From Sphingomonas sp. (lineage in GTDB: Bacteria > Pseudomonadota > Alphaproteobacteria > Sphingomonadales > Sphingomonadaceae), in NCBI RefSeq assembly GCF_017304635.1, contig NZ_JAFKMA010000004.1, positions 307,105 to 371,104 on the forward strand: a stretch of DNA of 64,000 nt. The letters are read 5' to 3'. The stretch's first letter is position 1; each line of letters begins with the position of its first letter. The notes beneath the pieces are model-generated. The model was not told the origin of the DNA. It saw nothing but the letters and a program-made list of their open reading frames with translations, and did no database searches. Shown here piece by piece: positions 9,153 through 17,156 of the stretch. The translations under genes and the position numbers were made by a program.

Positions 9153-9418
9153 GCGTCGAGTACCGTGTAGGCGGCGACCAAAGCCGCGGGCGAGACGCCG
9201 ATCGCCGTGGCGCAGGCGACCAGGTCGGGTTCATGCGCCGCGAGGAAACCGAGCAACGCCGCTTGCGTCGCGCGATCACTGGCCGATTGGCGCAGGTCGG
9301 CGACCGACAGCCCGGTCGTGTCGAGCAGCCGCTGTGCGCGTTGCGGCTCGGCGAGCGTCCACGCCAGCGCATGCAGCGCGAGCGTCGCGGGATCGTGGCT
9401 GGCGTCTGGCGCGGGCAT
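9149..9418 (-). CDS. DUF3572 family protein
   Basis: 89-aa acidic helical protein matching DUF3572: TLALHALAWTLAEPQRAQRLLDTTGL near the N-terminus, then LGFLAAHEPDLVACATAIGVSPAALVAAY. Function unknown. In alphaproteobacteria this family is commonly beside the divK-type response regulator, as here, where the two genes diverge with only 16-52 bp between them and so must share a promoter region. Start at 9418 is the ATG just before the conserved domain. First gene of the DUF3572-HAD-RidA set. Confidence 0.8.
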   Translation of the reverse strand: MPAPDASHDPATLALHALAWTLAEPQRAQRLLDTTGLSVADLRQSASDRATQAALLGFLAAHEPDLVACATAIGVSPAALVAAYTVLDA

Positions 9419-9470
9419 TGCTATCGTGGGCGGGATGGAAGACGTGACCGACATGGAGGACGAAACCCCC

Positions 9471-9848
9471 GTGGCAAAGCGCGTGCTCGTTGTCGAGGAC
9501 AACGAGCTCAACCTGAAGTTGTTTTGCGACCTGTTGCGCGCGCACCAGTTCGCGACCGAGCCGGTGCGCGACGGGCGCGAGGCACTGGAGCGTGCTCGCG
9601 CGTTCGCGCCGGACCTGATCGTGATGGACATCCAGTTGCCGCATGTGAGCGGGCTCGAGCTGATCGAGCAGATCAAGCGCGATCCGACGTTGCGCGCGAC
9701 GCCGATCATGGCGGTGACGGCCTATGCCGGGCGCGAGGACGAGGAGCGGATCCGCGCGGCGGGGGCGGATGCGTACGTGTCTAAGCCGATCTCGGTGGTG
9801 CGATTCGTGGATGAAGTGACCGGGTTGCTCGCCCATGATGAGCGTTAG
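9471..9848 (+). CDS. divK: Single-domain response regulator DivK
   Basis: Stand-alone receiver that in Caulobacter signals through DivJ/PleC to DivL-CckA and CtrA, controlling cell-cycle polarity. From the GTG at 9471 the protein is 125 aa: acidic pocket E9-D10 in LVVEDNELNLK, phosphoacceptor D53 in VMDIQLPHVSG, and K105 in YVSKPIS. NELNLKLF and MAVTAYAGREDE are DivK hallmarks. The GTG follows GGAGGACG and matches known DivK N-termini; in-frame ATGs at 9435 and 9453 would add 12 or 6 residues. Its stop codon lies in the loop of a hairpin (9837-9854). Confidence 0.9.
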   Translation: MAKRVLVVEDNELNLKLFCDLLRAHQFATEPVRDGREALERARAFAPDLIVMDIQLPHVSGLELIEQIKRDPTLRATPIMAVTAYAGREDEERIRAAGADAYVSKPISVVRFVDEVTGLLAHDER

Positions 9849-9854
9849 CTCATC
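9837..9854 (+). repeat. Hairpin spanning the divK stop codon
   Basis: GATGAGC (9837-9843), loop GTTA, GCTCATC (9848-9854); the TAG stop of divK straddles the loop. There is no T-run, so it is not a standard intrinsic terminator. It could be an mRNA 3'-end or decay barrier (inference). Confidence 0.55.
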
Positions 9855-9884
9855 AGGGTTGCGCGATAACGCGCGCGCAGCCCA

Positions 9885-9947
9885 GGCGACGGACGGGCAA
9901 AGCCCGATCCGGTCGACGGCGGCGGCTTTGCCGGCGCCGGGCTTCGG
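9885..9947. repeat. Double-hairpin palindromic block with GGGCAAAGCCCG core
   Basis: Contains GGGC-AAA-GCCC (9895-9905) followed by GGC-TTT-GCC inside GACGGCGGCGGC...GCCGGCGCC. Order and sequence resemble the palindromic insertion inside pheS at 51572-51656 (GGGC-AAA-GCCC on its sense strand, then GACGGCGA...TCGCCGCCGG). Part of the 193-bp palindrome-rich gap between divK and rpmG, which holds no gene. Confidence 0.5.
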
Positions 9948-9961
9948 CGGACACGAAAAGA

Positions 9962-10011
9962 GCCGCGGGGAATCCCTCGCGGCCCTGGATCCCCGCTTTT
10001 GCGGGGACGAC
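9962..10011. repeat. REP-like palindromes between divK and rpmG
   Basis: GCCGCG (9962-9967) pairs with CGCGGC (9978-9983). Next, CTGGATCCCCGC-TTTT-GCGGGGACGAC (9985-10011) has 6-bp CCCCGC/GCGGGG arms and is a variant of the CTGGATTCCCGC...GCGGGAATGAC repeat that bounds the GIY-YIG element at 52152-52562. Confidence 0.6.
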
Positions 10012-10016
10012 ATGGC

Positions 10017-10034
10017 GGCGGCCTGACGGCCGCC
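10017..10034 (-). terminator. Hairpin after rpmG, possible terminator
   Basis: GGCGGCC-TGAC-GGCCGCC, a perfect 7-bp stem with a 4-nt loop, begins 7 bp past the rpmG stop on the minus strand. No T-run follows, so termination efficiency is doubtful. Confidence 0.4.
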
Positions 10035-10041
10035 TGCTACG

Positions 10042-10209
10042 TCACTTGATCTTCGCTTCCTTGAACTCGACGTGCTTGCGCGCGACGGGATCGTACTTGC
10101 GGAACGACAGCTTCTCGGTCTGCGTGCGCGGGTTCTTTTTCGTCACGTAGAAGAAGCCGGTATCGGCCGAACTGACGAGCTTGATCTTGACGGTGGTCGG
10201 CTTGGCCAT
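10042..10209 (-). CDS. rpmG: 50S ribosomal protein L33
   Basis: 55-aa basic protein of the large ribosomal subunit. The sequence begins [20 protein letters not shown] and contains YVTKKNPR and the C-terminal [18 protein letters not shown] typical of proteobacterial L33. It is the cysteine-free (zinc-independent) form. Monocistronic: flanked downstream by palindromes and upstream by a leader with a strong hairpin (10239-10263). Confidence 0.97.
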   Translation of the reverse strand: MAKPTTVKIKLVSSADTGFFYVTKKNPRTQTEKLSFRKYDPVARKHVEFKEAKIK

Positions 10210-10238
10210 GACCCGAATCCTGTATCTGTGAAATGCAA

Positions 10239-10263
10239 AAGCGGCGGAAACGCGCCGCCGCTT
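10239..10263 (-). promoter_or_regulatory. Terminator-like hairpin in the rpmG leader
   Basis: On the minus strand, AAGCGGCGG - 7 nt - CCGCCGCTT is a perfect 9-bp stem followed by TTTTGCATTT, about 29 bp before the rpmG ATG. No minus-strand gene ends just upstream, so it may be a leader attenuator or an autoregulatory structure of rpmG rather than another gene's terminator. Inference from sequence only. Confidence 0.45.
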
Positions 10264-10417
10264 GTCAGGCGCGGGCCAATGCCCGGTGCCCGGCGCTTTG
10301 TCAAGTTCGGGGTGTGGAACCGTTCGTCGACGTGACTCGACCGGCAACCCGGCCCGCTTAAGCACCCGTTTACCAATTCGGCGCAAGCTCCGATTCGTCC
10401 CAACAGGAGTTCGGGCG

Positions 10418-10720
10418 ATGGGGATACAGGCACACGATCTCGCCGCCAGTGTCGCGCGGTTGAGCATGATGACCGGGCATGCCCGCCCGGCCGAGATGGC
10501 GGGCGCGGTCGATGCGATCCGCTGCACCGCGCAAGCCGAGGGGCGATTGCCGGTGGTGGCACTGGCCCGCGCGATCGAGGCGGCGCTGGCGCGAGGCGAA
10601 CGCGGCGTGGTGATCGACGGCTGGATCGCGATGATGCGCGAGGCGATCGGTTGCGAGCGCAGCGACGCCGATTGCACCGGCATCTACCTTGCCGCGGCGG
10701 CGGTCCGGCTGGCGCATTAA
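10418..10720 (+). CDS. Hypothetical protein, 100 aa
   Basis: Small, mostly helical protein beginning [15 protein letters not shown] with three cysteines (two in [12 protein letters not shown]). No domain recognised and no membrane segment or signal peptide. The ATG at 10418 is preceded by AACAGGAG at good spacing, and the next gene starts 9 bp after the stop, so the two are probably co-transcribed. The regular RBS, tight spacing and codon pattern make it likely to be a real gene. Confidence 0.65.
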   Translation: MGIQAHDLAASVARLSMMTGHARPAEMAGAVDAIRCTAQAEGRLPVVALARAIEAALARGERGVVIDGWIAMMREAIGCERSDADCTGIYLAAAAVRLAH

Positions 10721-10729
10721 CGGCCCCCG

Positions 10730-11287
10730 ATGGATTCGCTGATGGCTGCGCTGGTCGCGGCATTGCTGGTTCGCGCGAGCGATCCCTCGCCGGGGCTGGT
10801 CGCGGTCATCAGCGACCGGTCGCAGCGAATCGGCGCGACGGTGGCGGGCGTCTGGCTGGCCATGGCCGCCACGCAGGGTGTCGCCGCGGCGGCGGGCCTG
10901 CTGGTCGCGCCGCATCTCTCGCCCAACGCCGCTCGCCTGCTGCTCGCGATGACCTTGCTGGCGGCGGGCGCGACGGCGCTGGTGCCGTTCAAGCCGGTGA
11001 CGATCGATACCGTTCACCGCCCCTTTACGACCACGATCGTCCGCCTGATCGCGAGCGGTCTCGGCGACCGCGCCGGCTTCGTCACCTTTGCGATCGCGGC
11101 CGGCGGCGTTCCTGCGCTGGCCGGCATCGGCGGCGCGATCGGCGGCGGCATCGTGCTGAGCGGCGCGGCGATCGCCGGTGAGATCGTGCTGGCGCAACTG
11201 CCGCGTCGCGCGATCGGCATCGTGCTTGGCGCCATCCTGTTGGTCGCCGGCGCCTGGATCGCGCTGTCGGCGTTCCGCCTGATCTAA
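10730..11287 (+). CDS. Membrane protein resembling TMEM165/GDT1 (UPF0016), with degenerate motifs
   Basis: 185 aa with about six hydrophobic helices in two halves, the layout of the UPF0016/GDT1 cation (Ca/Mn) exchanger family. Family members carry an E-x-G-D-K-[TS] motif in each half. Here the equivalent positions read VRASDPSP (residues about 14-21) and SGLGDRAG (in the second half), so the glutamates and lysines are missing while GD is kept once. Either a diverged transporter or a related protein with a different role. Follows a 100-aa unknown gene by 9 bp. Confidence 0.5.
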   Translation: MDSLMAALVAALLVRASDPSPGLVAVISDRSQRIGATVAGVWLAMAATQGVAAAAGLLVAPHLSPNAARLLLAMTLLAAGATALVPFKPVTIDTVHRPFTTTIVRLIASGLGDRAGFVTFAIAAGGVPALAGIGGAIGGGIVLSGAAIAGEIVLAQLPRRAIGIVLGAILLVAGAWIALSAFRLI

Positions 11288-11388
11288 CGGGGCGATCACA
11301 GCAGCCGCAAATTTCAGCGAGACGCTGCGCGACCGAAGGACATCGCCGAACACCGCGCCTGATTCCAGCTCGGGGTCGGCCGAACCGC

Positions 11389-12204
11389 CTAGCGCCCCAG
11401 CGTCAGCAGCCAGATGTCGGGCGGCACGCCGATCCGCATCGGCACGCTGCTGGTACCGAGCCCGCCGGTGACGACCACCGTGCGCGCGCCCTCGCGAATG
11501 ATGCCGCAGCGATAGCGCTTCTCGTACGGCTGGCGCCCTGGATACCAGCCGAGGATACGCGCCTGACCGCAATGCGTGTGCCCGGCCAGCAGGACGCTGG
11601 CGTCGGGCAGCAACGGCGCGATGCCGGGCGAATGCGTCAGGAACAGGTGCCCTCCGGGCTGTTGCCGCAACTGCGCCACGACGGCGGCGACCTGCGCGTG
11701 ATGTGAGAATTGGTCGCCGACCCCGCCGATCGCGAGCGGACCGCGTACCAGCGTCTCGTTCTCCAACACGGTGACCCCGGCGCGGCGCAACTGCTCGCGA
11801 ACGGCTGTCGCGCCGGTCCAGTTGTCGTGATTGCCGAGTACGGCGACGATGCCGAGCGGCGGCTTCAGCCGGGCGAGCGGCGCGATCAAAGCGGGGCCGA
11901 TCGCAGCCGCACTATCGGCGCGCGACCCGTTGATGAAATCGCCGGCGATGAAGACGATATCGGGCTTGAGCGCCGCGACCTGGCCGACGATGCGGTTCAG
12001 TCGCGTCGCATCCATCGCCCACGACCCGACATGGATGTCGCTCATCAGCACGGCACGGATCGGTTTGGCATCGGCCGGCCAATTCGGCAGCGACAGCATC
12101 GCCTGTCGCACCAGCGGGTCGCGCCGCGCCTCGCTCAGTCCGAACAGGAACAGCCCGATGCCCACGAGCAACAGGGCGAGAACGACGATCAGCAACTTGC
12201 GCAT
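11389..12204 (-). CDS. Calcineurin-like metallophosphoesterase, membrane-anchored (YkuE/YaeI type)
   Basis: 271 aa. An N-terminal hydrophobic anchor (LLIVVLALLLVGIGLFLFGL) is followed by all metallophosphoesterase motifs: SDIHVGS, AGDFING, LGNHDN, THSP and AGHTHCGQ. The arrangement matches YaeI/YkuE phosphodiesterases, some of which act on lipid A-type or other phospholipids; substrate unknown here. Diverges from the DNA ligase gene, with 65 bp between starts. Confidence 0.88.
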   Translation of the reverse strand: MRKLLIVVLALLLVGIGLFLFGLSEARRDPLVRQAMLSLPNWPADAKPIRAVLMSDIHVGSWAMDATRLNRIVGQVAALKPDIVFIAGDFINGSRADSAAAIGPALIAPLARLKPPLGIVAVLGNHDNWTGATAVREQLRRAGVTVLENETLVRGPLAIGGVGDQFSHHAQVAAVVAQLRQQPGGHLFLTHSPGIAPLLPDASVLLAGHTHCGQARILGWYPGRQPYEKRYRCGIIREGARTVVVTGGLGTSSVPMRIGVPPDIWLLTLGR

Positions 12205-12269
12205 GGCGGGACCGTTAGCGCGGCGTAACGGGCGGCGGAACTCCTGGTTTCGCGCTCGGTTGACGTGGC

Positions 12270-13859
12270 ATGCACGCCTTCGCGCAGCTTCTCGATTCGC
12301 TGATCTACACGCGGTCGCGCAACGCCAAGCTCAAGCTGATCGGCGATTACCTGAAGGCGACGCCCGATCCCGATCGCGGCTGGGCGATGGCGGCGCTGAC
12401 CGGCGACCTCGATCTGCCGGCGGTCAAGCCCGCCGTGATCCGCGGCTTGATCGAGGCGCGCGTCGATCCCGTCCTGTTCCGGATGAGCCGCGATTATGTC
12501 GGCGACACGGCGGAGACGATCGCGCTGCTGTGGCCGGGCACCGACGATGGCGCCGGCGAGCCGCTGTCGGTGGCGGCGGTGGTCGATACGCTCAACACGC
12601 TGTCGCGGTCGGACGCCCCGGCCGCGCTTGCCGCGATGCTCGATCGGATGGATGCCGAGGAGCGGTTCGCGTTGCTCAAGATGGCGACCGGGGCGTTGCG
12701 CATCGGCGTGTCGGCGCGGCTGGCGAAGACGGCGCTGGCGCAGGCGTTCGGCGTCGCGGTCGATGCCGTCGAAGAAGTGTGGCACGCGATCCGCCCGCCC
12801 TATGCCGAATTGTTCGACTGGGTCGAGGGGCGGGGCGTACAGCCGACCGCCGCCGACGTGCCGGTGTTCCGCCCGTTCATGCTCGCCCATCCGCTCGAGG
12901 AATTGCGCGTCGACCTCACCGACTATGCCGCCGAGTGGAAGTGGGACGGTATCCGCGTGCAGCTTGTCCATGTCGGCGGCGAGACTCGGCTCTACAGCCG
13001 CGCGGGCGACGACATCACCGGGAGCTTCCCGGAGGTGGCAAGCGCGTTCGCGACGCCCGGCGTGCTCGACGGCGAGTTGATGGTGAAGGGCGAGGTGCAG
13101 GGCGGTGCGCTGGAGGAAGGCGGAGGGGCCGCAAGCTTCAACGCATTGCAACAGCGGCTGGGGCGCAAGATCGTGTCGGGCAAGATGCTGGCCGACTTCC
13201 CGGCGTTCGTGCGGCTGTACGACATCCTGTTCGATGGCGACGAGGATGTGCGTCCGCTGAGCTGGACCGACCGCCGCCATCGACTGGAGACGTTCGCTGC
13301 GCGGCTCGACCCTGACCGATTCGACGTCAGCGCGCTGATCGACGCCGCCGACTTCAAAGCCCTGGAGGAGATCCGCGCCGGTGCCCGCGACGCCGCGATC
13401 GAGGGCGTGATGCTCAAGCGACGCGATTCTGATTACGTCGCCGGCCGCCGCACCGGATTGTGGTACAAATGGAAGCGCGACCCGCTCACCGCCGATTGCG
13501 TGATGATGTATGCGCAGCGCGGCAACGGCCGCCGCTCGTCCTATTACAGCGACTATACGTTCGGGTGCTGGACCGATGATGGCGAATTGCTGCCGGTCGG
13601 CAAGGCCTATTCGGGGATCACCGACGACGAATTAAAGATGCTCGACAGCTTCGTGCGCAACCACACGCTCAACCGCTTTGGCCCGGTGCGCGAGGTCGAG
13701 AAGACGCTGGTGCTCGAGGTCGCATTTGATTCGATCCATGAATCGAAACGCCACAAATCGGGCGTCGCGATGCGCTTTCCGCGTATCCACCGCATCCGTA
13801 CCGACAAGCCGGCGGCGGAGGCGGACCGACTGGACACCCTGCGGCGAATGGTGACGTGA
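12270..13859 (+). CDS. ATP-dependent DNA ligase of the ligase-associated repair set
   Basis: Seals nicks using ATP. The 529-aa length and domain order (N-terminal DNA-binding domain, nucleotidyltransferase, OB fold) match the bacterial 'cisplatin damage response' ligase family (TIGR04120). Motif I is EWKWDGIRVQ with K224 as the adenylated lysine; motif IV region EGVMLKRRDSDY and motif V LWYKWKRDP are intact. C-terminal motif VLEVAFDSIHESKRHKSGVAMRFPRI is family-typical. Family partners (Lhr helicase, PdeM nuclease, MBL exonuclease) occur in this window but not adjacent: 21.0, 26.3 and 28.7 kb. Diverges from a metallophosphoesterase. Confidence 0.93.
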   Translation: MHAFAQLLDSLIYTRSRNAKLKLIGDYLKATPDPDRGWAMAALTGDLDLPAVKPAVIRGLIEARVDPVLFRMSRDYVGDTAETIALLWPGTDDGAGEPLSVAAVVDTLNTLSRSDAPAALAAMLDRMDAEERFALLKMATGALRIGVSARLAKTALAQAFGVAVDAVEEVWHAIRPPYAELFDWVEGRGVQPTAADVPVFRPFMLAHPLEELRVDLTDYAAEWKWDGIRVQLVHVGGETRLYSRAGDDITGSFPEVASAFATPGVLDGELMVKGEVQGGALEEGGGAASFNALQQRLGRKIVSGKMLADFPAFVRLYDILFDGDEDVRPLSWTDRRHRLETFAARLDPDRFDVSALIDAADFKALEEIRAGARDAAIEGVMLKRRDSDYVAGRRTGLWYKWKRDPLTADCVMMYAQRGNGRRSSYYSDYTFGCWTDDGELLPVGKAYSGITDDELKMLDSFVRNHTLNRFGPVREVEKTLVLEVAFDSIHESKRHKSGVAMRFPRIHRIRTDKPAAEADRLDTLRRMVT

Positions 13860-13982
13860 CCGGATGACGCGGTTCCGACAGCGCTGTTATCGGCGGCGAT
13901 AGCCCCGCCCGATACCATCACGAAAATCATTGAGGGCGCGCCTGCTCCCGGCTTATCGTCGGAACGGCAGACGGAGTTGGCT

Positions 13983-14534
13983 ATGCAGATCACACGTCCC
14001 CCTCAGGAGTTGCAGGAAGCGGAGAAGAAGCTGCTCGCAGACCTCCGGCATCTGCGACGGACGGCGCGCGAGGCGCATGTCGCCGATCCGACCGCCCGCC
14101 AGCTGACGCTGGGCCAGCGGATCGCCGATGCCGTTGCTGCGACGATGGGATCGTGGCGATTCATCATCATCCAGTCGGCGGTGCTGCTCTTCTGGATCGT
14201 GTTGAACATCACCGTCTTCATCGAGCATTGGGACCCCTATCCGTTCATTCTGCTCAATCTCGCGCTGTCGTTTCAGGCCGCCTATGCGGCGCCGTTCATC
14301 ATGATGAGTCAGAATCGTCAGCAGGACATCGATCGCGTTGCGGCCGAGAACGACTACAAGATCAACATCAAGGCGGAGCTGGAGATCGAGGCGTTGCACG
14401 ACAAGCTGGACCAGCTGCGCGAAACCGAAGTCCTCTACCTTACCAAGGCCGTTCAGGAACTGACCGAATTGTTGAACCGGTCGGGCATTTGCGCGCCGCC
14501 GGCCGATCAGGGGATGTCAAAGTCGGGCGATTGA
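13983..14534 (+). CDS. DUF1003 membrane protein
   Basis: 183 aa. The DUF1003 core is visible: LGQRIADAVAATMGSWRFII, a first helix (IIQSAVLLFWIVLNITVF), the conserved WDPYPFILLNLALSFQAAYAAPFIMMSQNRQ, and a cytosolic coiled-coil tail (DRVAAENDYKINIKAELEIE...). Function unknown; related proteins are annotated as cyclic-nucleotide-binding or CorA-linked without proof. The ATG at 13983 follows GGAG. A bidirectional terminator lies 53 bp past the stop. Confidence 0.9.
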   Translation: MQITRPPQELQEAEKKLLADLRHLRRTAREAHVADPTARQLTLGQRIADAVAATMGSWRFIIIQSAVLLFWIVLNITVFIEHWDPYPFILLNLALSFQAAYAAPFIMMSQNRQQDIDRVAAENDYKINIKAELEIEALHDKLDQLRETEVLYLTKAVQELTELLNRSGICAPPADQGMSKSGD

Positions 14535-14586
14535 TTCCGGATGCGTCCTGATCGTCCCGCCTGACGAAGCGGAAGGACGGAGCAAA

Positions 14587-14626
14587 GAAAAACCCGGCCC
14601 GCGCGGTTGCGCGGACCGGGTATTTT
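14587..14626. terminator. Bidirectional intrinsic terminator
   Basis: CCCGG-C-CCGCGC / GCGCGG-A-CCGGG hairpin (14593-14620) flanked by AAAAA on the left and TATTTTCT on the right. The minus strand gives TTTTTCTTT after the stem, so it should stop both DUF1003 (+) and the cold-shock gene (-). Confidence 0.8.
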
Positions 14627-14647
14627 CTCAGGGCTATCGCCGAAGTC

Positions 14648-15466
14648 TTACGACTGCAGCGGCGTCAGGTTCACGGCCGCATATTTGCCGCGGCGATTGT
14701 CGACCTCGAGCTCGAACTCGAGCCGGTCGCCCTCGTTGAGGTTGGTCATGCCGGCACGCTCGACCGCCGAGATGTGAACGAACGCGTCGGGCTGGCCGTC
14801 GTCGCGCTGGATGAAGCCGAAGCCCTTCATCGCGTTGAAGAACTTGACCGTGCCGGTCGCCTTCTCGCCAGTCAGCTCGCGGCCACCGCCGCCACCGCCG
14901 CGCGGCGCGGCGTCGCGGTCGCGCGGCGGACCGCGGTCGGTCACCGGCATCGGCTCGCCGTCGATCTTGAGGTCGGTCGCCGAGATGCGGCCGCCACGAT
15001 CGACGAGGGTGAAGCCGAGCGGCTGCCCCTCGGCCAAACCGGTCAGGCCGGCCTGCTCGACCGCGCTGATGTGAACGAACACGTCCTCGCCGCCGTCATC
15101 GCGAACGACGAAGCCGAAACCCTTCTGGGCGTTGAAGAACTTGACCACGCCAGTGCCCTCGCCGACGACCTGCGGGGGCATGCCGCCACCGCCGCCGCCA
15201 CGGAACCCGCCGCCGCCACCGCCGCCACGGAAACCACCACCGCCGCCGCCGCCGAAGCCGCCGCCTCCACCACCGAAGCCGCCACCGCCGCCGCGATAGC
15301 CACCACCGCCGCCGCCACCGCCGAAGCGATCGCCGCCGCCGAAACCACCACCACCGAAGTCGCCGCCGCCGAAGCCGCCGCCGAAATCGTCACCGCCACC
15401 GAAACTGTCGCGCTTGTCCCGGCCGCGCCCACCACGGTTGCCGCGGCCACCTTTATCGAAACTCAT
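14648..15466 (-). CDS. Double cold-shock-domain protein with long glycine-rich N-terminus
   Basis: 272 aa. Residues about 5-95 are low-complexity FGGG/RGGG repeats. Two cold-shock domains follow, each with RNP1/RNP2: [20 protein letters not shown]...DVFVHISA and [20 protein letters not shown]...DAFVHISA, joined by a linker with a second glycine run. Predicted single-stranded RNA/DNA chaperone. The RGG-like arm suggests RNA binding and possibly condensation (inference). Start at 15466 gives the sphingomonad-type MSFDKGGRG; an in-frame ATG at 15502 would add 12 residues. Ends at a strong terminator. Confidence 0.9.
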   Translation of the reverse strand: MSFDKGGRGNRGGRGRDKRDSFGGGDDFGGGFGGGDFGGGGFGGGDRFGGGGGGGGYRGGGGGFGGGGGGFGGGGGGGFRGGGGGGGFRGGGGGGMPPQVVGEGTGVVKFFNAQKGFGFVVRDDGGEDVFVHISAVEQAGLTGLAEGQPLGFTLVDRGGRISATDLKIDGEPMPVTDRGPPRDRDAAPRGGGGGGRELTGEKATGTVKFFNAMKGFGFIQRDDGQPDAFVHISAVERAGMTNLNEGDRLEFELEVDNRRGKYAAVNLTPLQS

Positions 15467-15670
15467 GCCCTGTTCGTCTTTCCGGTCCGCCCAATCGATC
15501 ATTCAAGGACCCAAACGCCGGACGACGGACGCAGCCCTTCGAGCGCAGACATAGCGCCTCTATCGTCATCTATCGCAAAGACGGGGGATTCGCGAACGAA
15601 ATCGTCGCTGTTCTGGCGCTTTCGGTCGCGATACTTGCGCGAATGTTGCCCAGGAGGCACAGCATCGGGC

Positions 15671-16471
15671 ATGTCGATCCTCGAATTGCTCGCCAGTCCA
15701 GCCGCCTGGGCGGCGCTCGTCACGCTGATCGTGATGGAGATCGTGCTGGGCATCGACAATCTGATCTTCATCTCGATCCTGTCGAACAAGCTGCCGGAAG
15801 ACGTGCGGACACGCGCGCGGCGCGTGGGGATCGGGCTCGCCCTCGTCATGCGCCTCGCGCTGCTGACCGGGATCGCCTGGATCATCAGCCTGAAGACGAC
15901 GGTGTTCGACCTGGGGATTTCGGGCGCGCTCGACGAGCATGGCGTGCCGGCGTTCGAGACGGCGTTTTCGTGGAAGGACCTGATCCTGCTCGCGGGCGGG
16001 CTGTTCCTGGTGTGGAAGGCGACGACCGAGATCCACCATTCGGTCGACGACGATTCGCCGGGCGAGGAAAAGGGCGTCGGCAAGGCGGTGTCGCTGACCT
16101 TCACCGGCGCGATCGTGCAGATCATCCTGCTCGACATCGTCTTCTCGATCGATTCGATCCTGACCGCGGTCGGCATGACCGAATACGTCCAGATCATGTA
16201 CGTCGCCGTCGTCGTCGCGGTCGGCGTGATGCTGATCGCGGCCGATCCGCTCGCCAATTTCATCGCGCGCAACCCATCGGTGGTGATGCTGGCGCTCGGC
16301 TTCCTGCTGATGATCGGGATGGTGCTGATCGGCGAGAGTTTCGGGGCGCATATTCCCAAAGGCTATATCTACACCGCGATGGGATTCTCGGCAGCGGTGG
16401 AGATGCTCAACATCTGGAGCCGCAACGCCCGCGCCCGGCGCGACGGCGCGGGGCGCGCGCCCGGCCATTGA
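15671..16471 (+). CDS. TerC family integral membrane protein
   Basis: 266 aa, seven or so membrane helices. TerC motifs are present: [24 protein letters not shown] in the first helix and its internal repeat [22 protein letters not shown] in the second half, both with membrane-embedded aspartates typical of metal (Mn/tellurite-related) transporters. C-terminal [22 protein letters not shown] is also typical. The frame stays open far upstream, but that stretch is antisense to the cold-shock gene; ATG 15671 with AGGAGG upstream is the sensible start. Confidence 0.93.
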   Translation: MSILELLASPAAWAALVTLIVMEIVLGIDNLIFISILSNKLPEDVRTRARRVGIGLALVMRLALLTGIAWIISLKTTVFDLGISGALDEHGVPAFETAFSWKDLILLAGGLFLVWKATTEIHHSVDDDSPGEEKGVGKAVSLTFTGAIVQIILLDIVFSIDSILTAVGMTEYVQIMYVAVVVAVGVMLIAADPLANFIARNPSVVMLALGFLLMIGMVLIGESFGAHIPKGYIYTAMGFSAAVEMLNIWSRNARARRDGAGRAPGH

Positions 16472-16503
16472 GCGTTAAGCCGCAAGCGACTAGGCGCTGA
16501 GCG

Positions 16504-17124
16504 ATGGCAGTACATCTATACGAAGAAGACATTCCCGCCGGCCTGTTCGCCGATGGCGCGGCGATCGCGGTCGATACCGAGACGATGGGCCTCATCACCC
16601 CGCGCGACCGGCTGTGCCTGGTGCAATTGTCGGACGGCGGCCCCGACGAGCATCTGGTGCGCTTTGCGCCGGGCAGCGATTACGCGGCGCCCAATCTGAA
16701 GGCGTTGCTGAGCGACCGCTCGCGCGTGAAGCTTTATCACTTCGCCCGGTTCGACGTCGCCGCGCTCAAACATTATCTCGGGATCGAGGCCGGGCCGATC
16801 TATTGCACCAAGATCGCGTCGCGGCTGGTGCGCACGTACACCGACCGCCACGGGCTGAAGGAACTGGTACGCGAACTGCTCGGCTTCGACATTTCCAAGC
16901 AGCAGCAATCGTCCGACTGGGGCGGGCCGGAACTGAGCGAGGCGCAAAAGGATTATGCCGCGTCCGACGTGCGGTTCCTCCATCGCCTGCGCGACGAGCT
17001 CGACCGCCGGCTGGCGCGCGAGGGCCGCACTTCGCTGGCGCAGGCGTGCTTCGACTTCCTGCCGGCGCGTGCCGAGCTCGACCTGGCCGGCTGGCCCGAA
17101 ATCGATATCTTCGCGCATGCCTGA
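16504..17124 (+). CDS. Ribonuclease D-like 3'-5' exonuclease (DEDD family)
   Basis: 206 aa, the short form without the HRDC domains of E. coli RNase D. Catalytic motifs: AVDTETMGL (Exo I, D and E), HFARFDVAAL (Exo II, D), and DYAASDVRFLHRL (Exo III, Y...D). Conserved SRLVRTYTDRHGLKEL and QQSSDWGG are RNase D features. Predicted to trim RNA 3' ends. Precedes lptC by 32 bp and is probably co-transcribed with lptC-lptA-lptB-rpoN, a common alphaproteobacterial order. Confidence 0.9.
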   Translation: MAVHLYEEDIPAGLFADGAAIAVDTETMGLITPRDRLCLVQLSDGGPDEHLVRFAPGSDYAAPNLKALLSDRSRVKLYHFARFDVAALKHYLGIEAGPIYCTKIASRLVRTYTDRHGLKELVRELLGFDISKQQQSSDWGGPELSEAQKDYAASDVRFLHRLRDELDRRLAREGRTSLAQACFDFLPARAELDLAGWPEIDIFAHA

Positions 17125-17156
17125 TGGCTCGCATCTAGCGGTAGTGGGGATGGCGC

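Noticed and set aside
10262-10417. Possible tRNA or small RNA gene in the gap before the 100-aa protein
   Set aside because: No cloverleaf or T-loop consensus, and no clear promoter-terminator pair found.
15180-15420. Repetitive GCC/CCG tract as a possible CRISPR or satellite
   Set aside because: It encodes the FGGG/RGGG arm of the cold-shock protein in the minus frame; there are no unique spacers.
14774-15670. N-terminal extension of the TerC frame (Ala/Thr/Glu-rich)
   Set aside because: Lies antisense to the cold-shock gene and reflects its glycine-repeat codons; TerC similarity begins at 15671.
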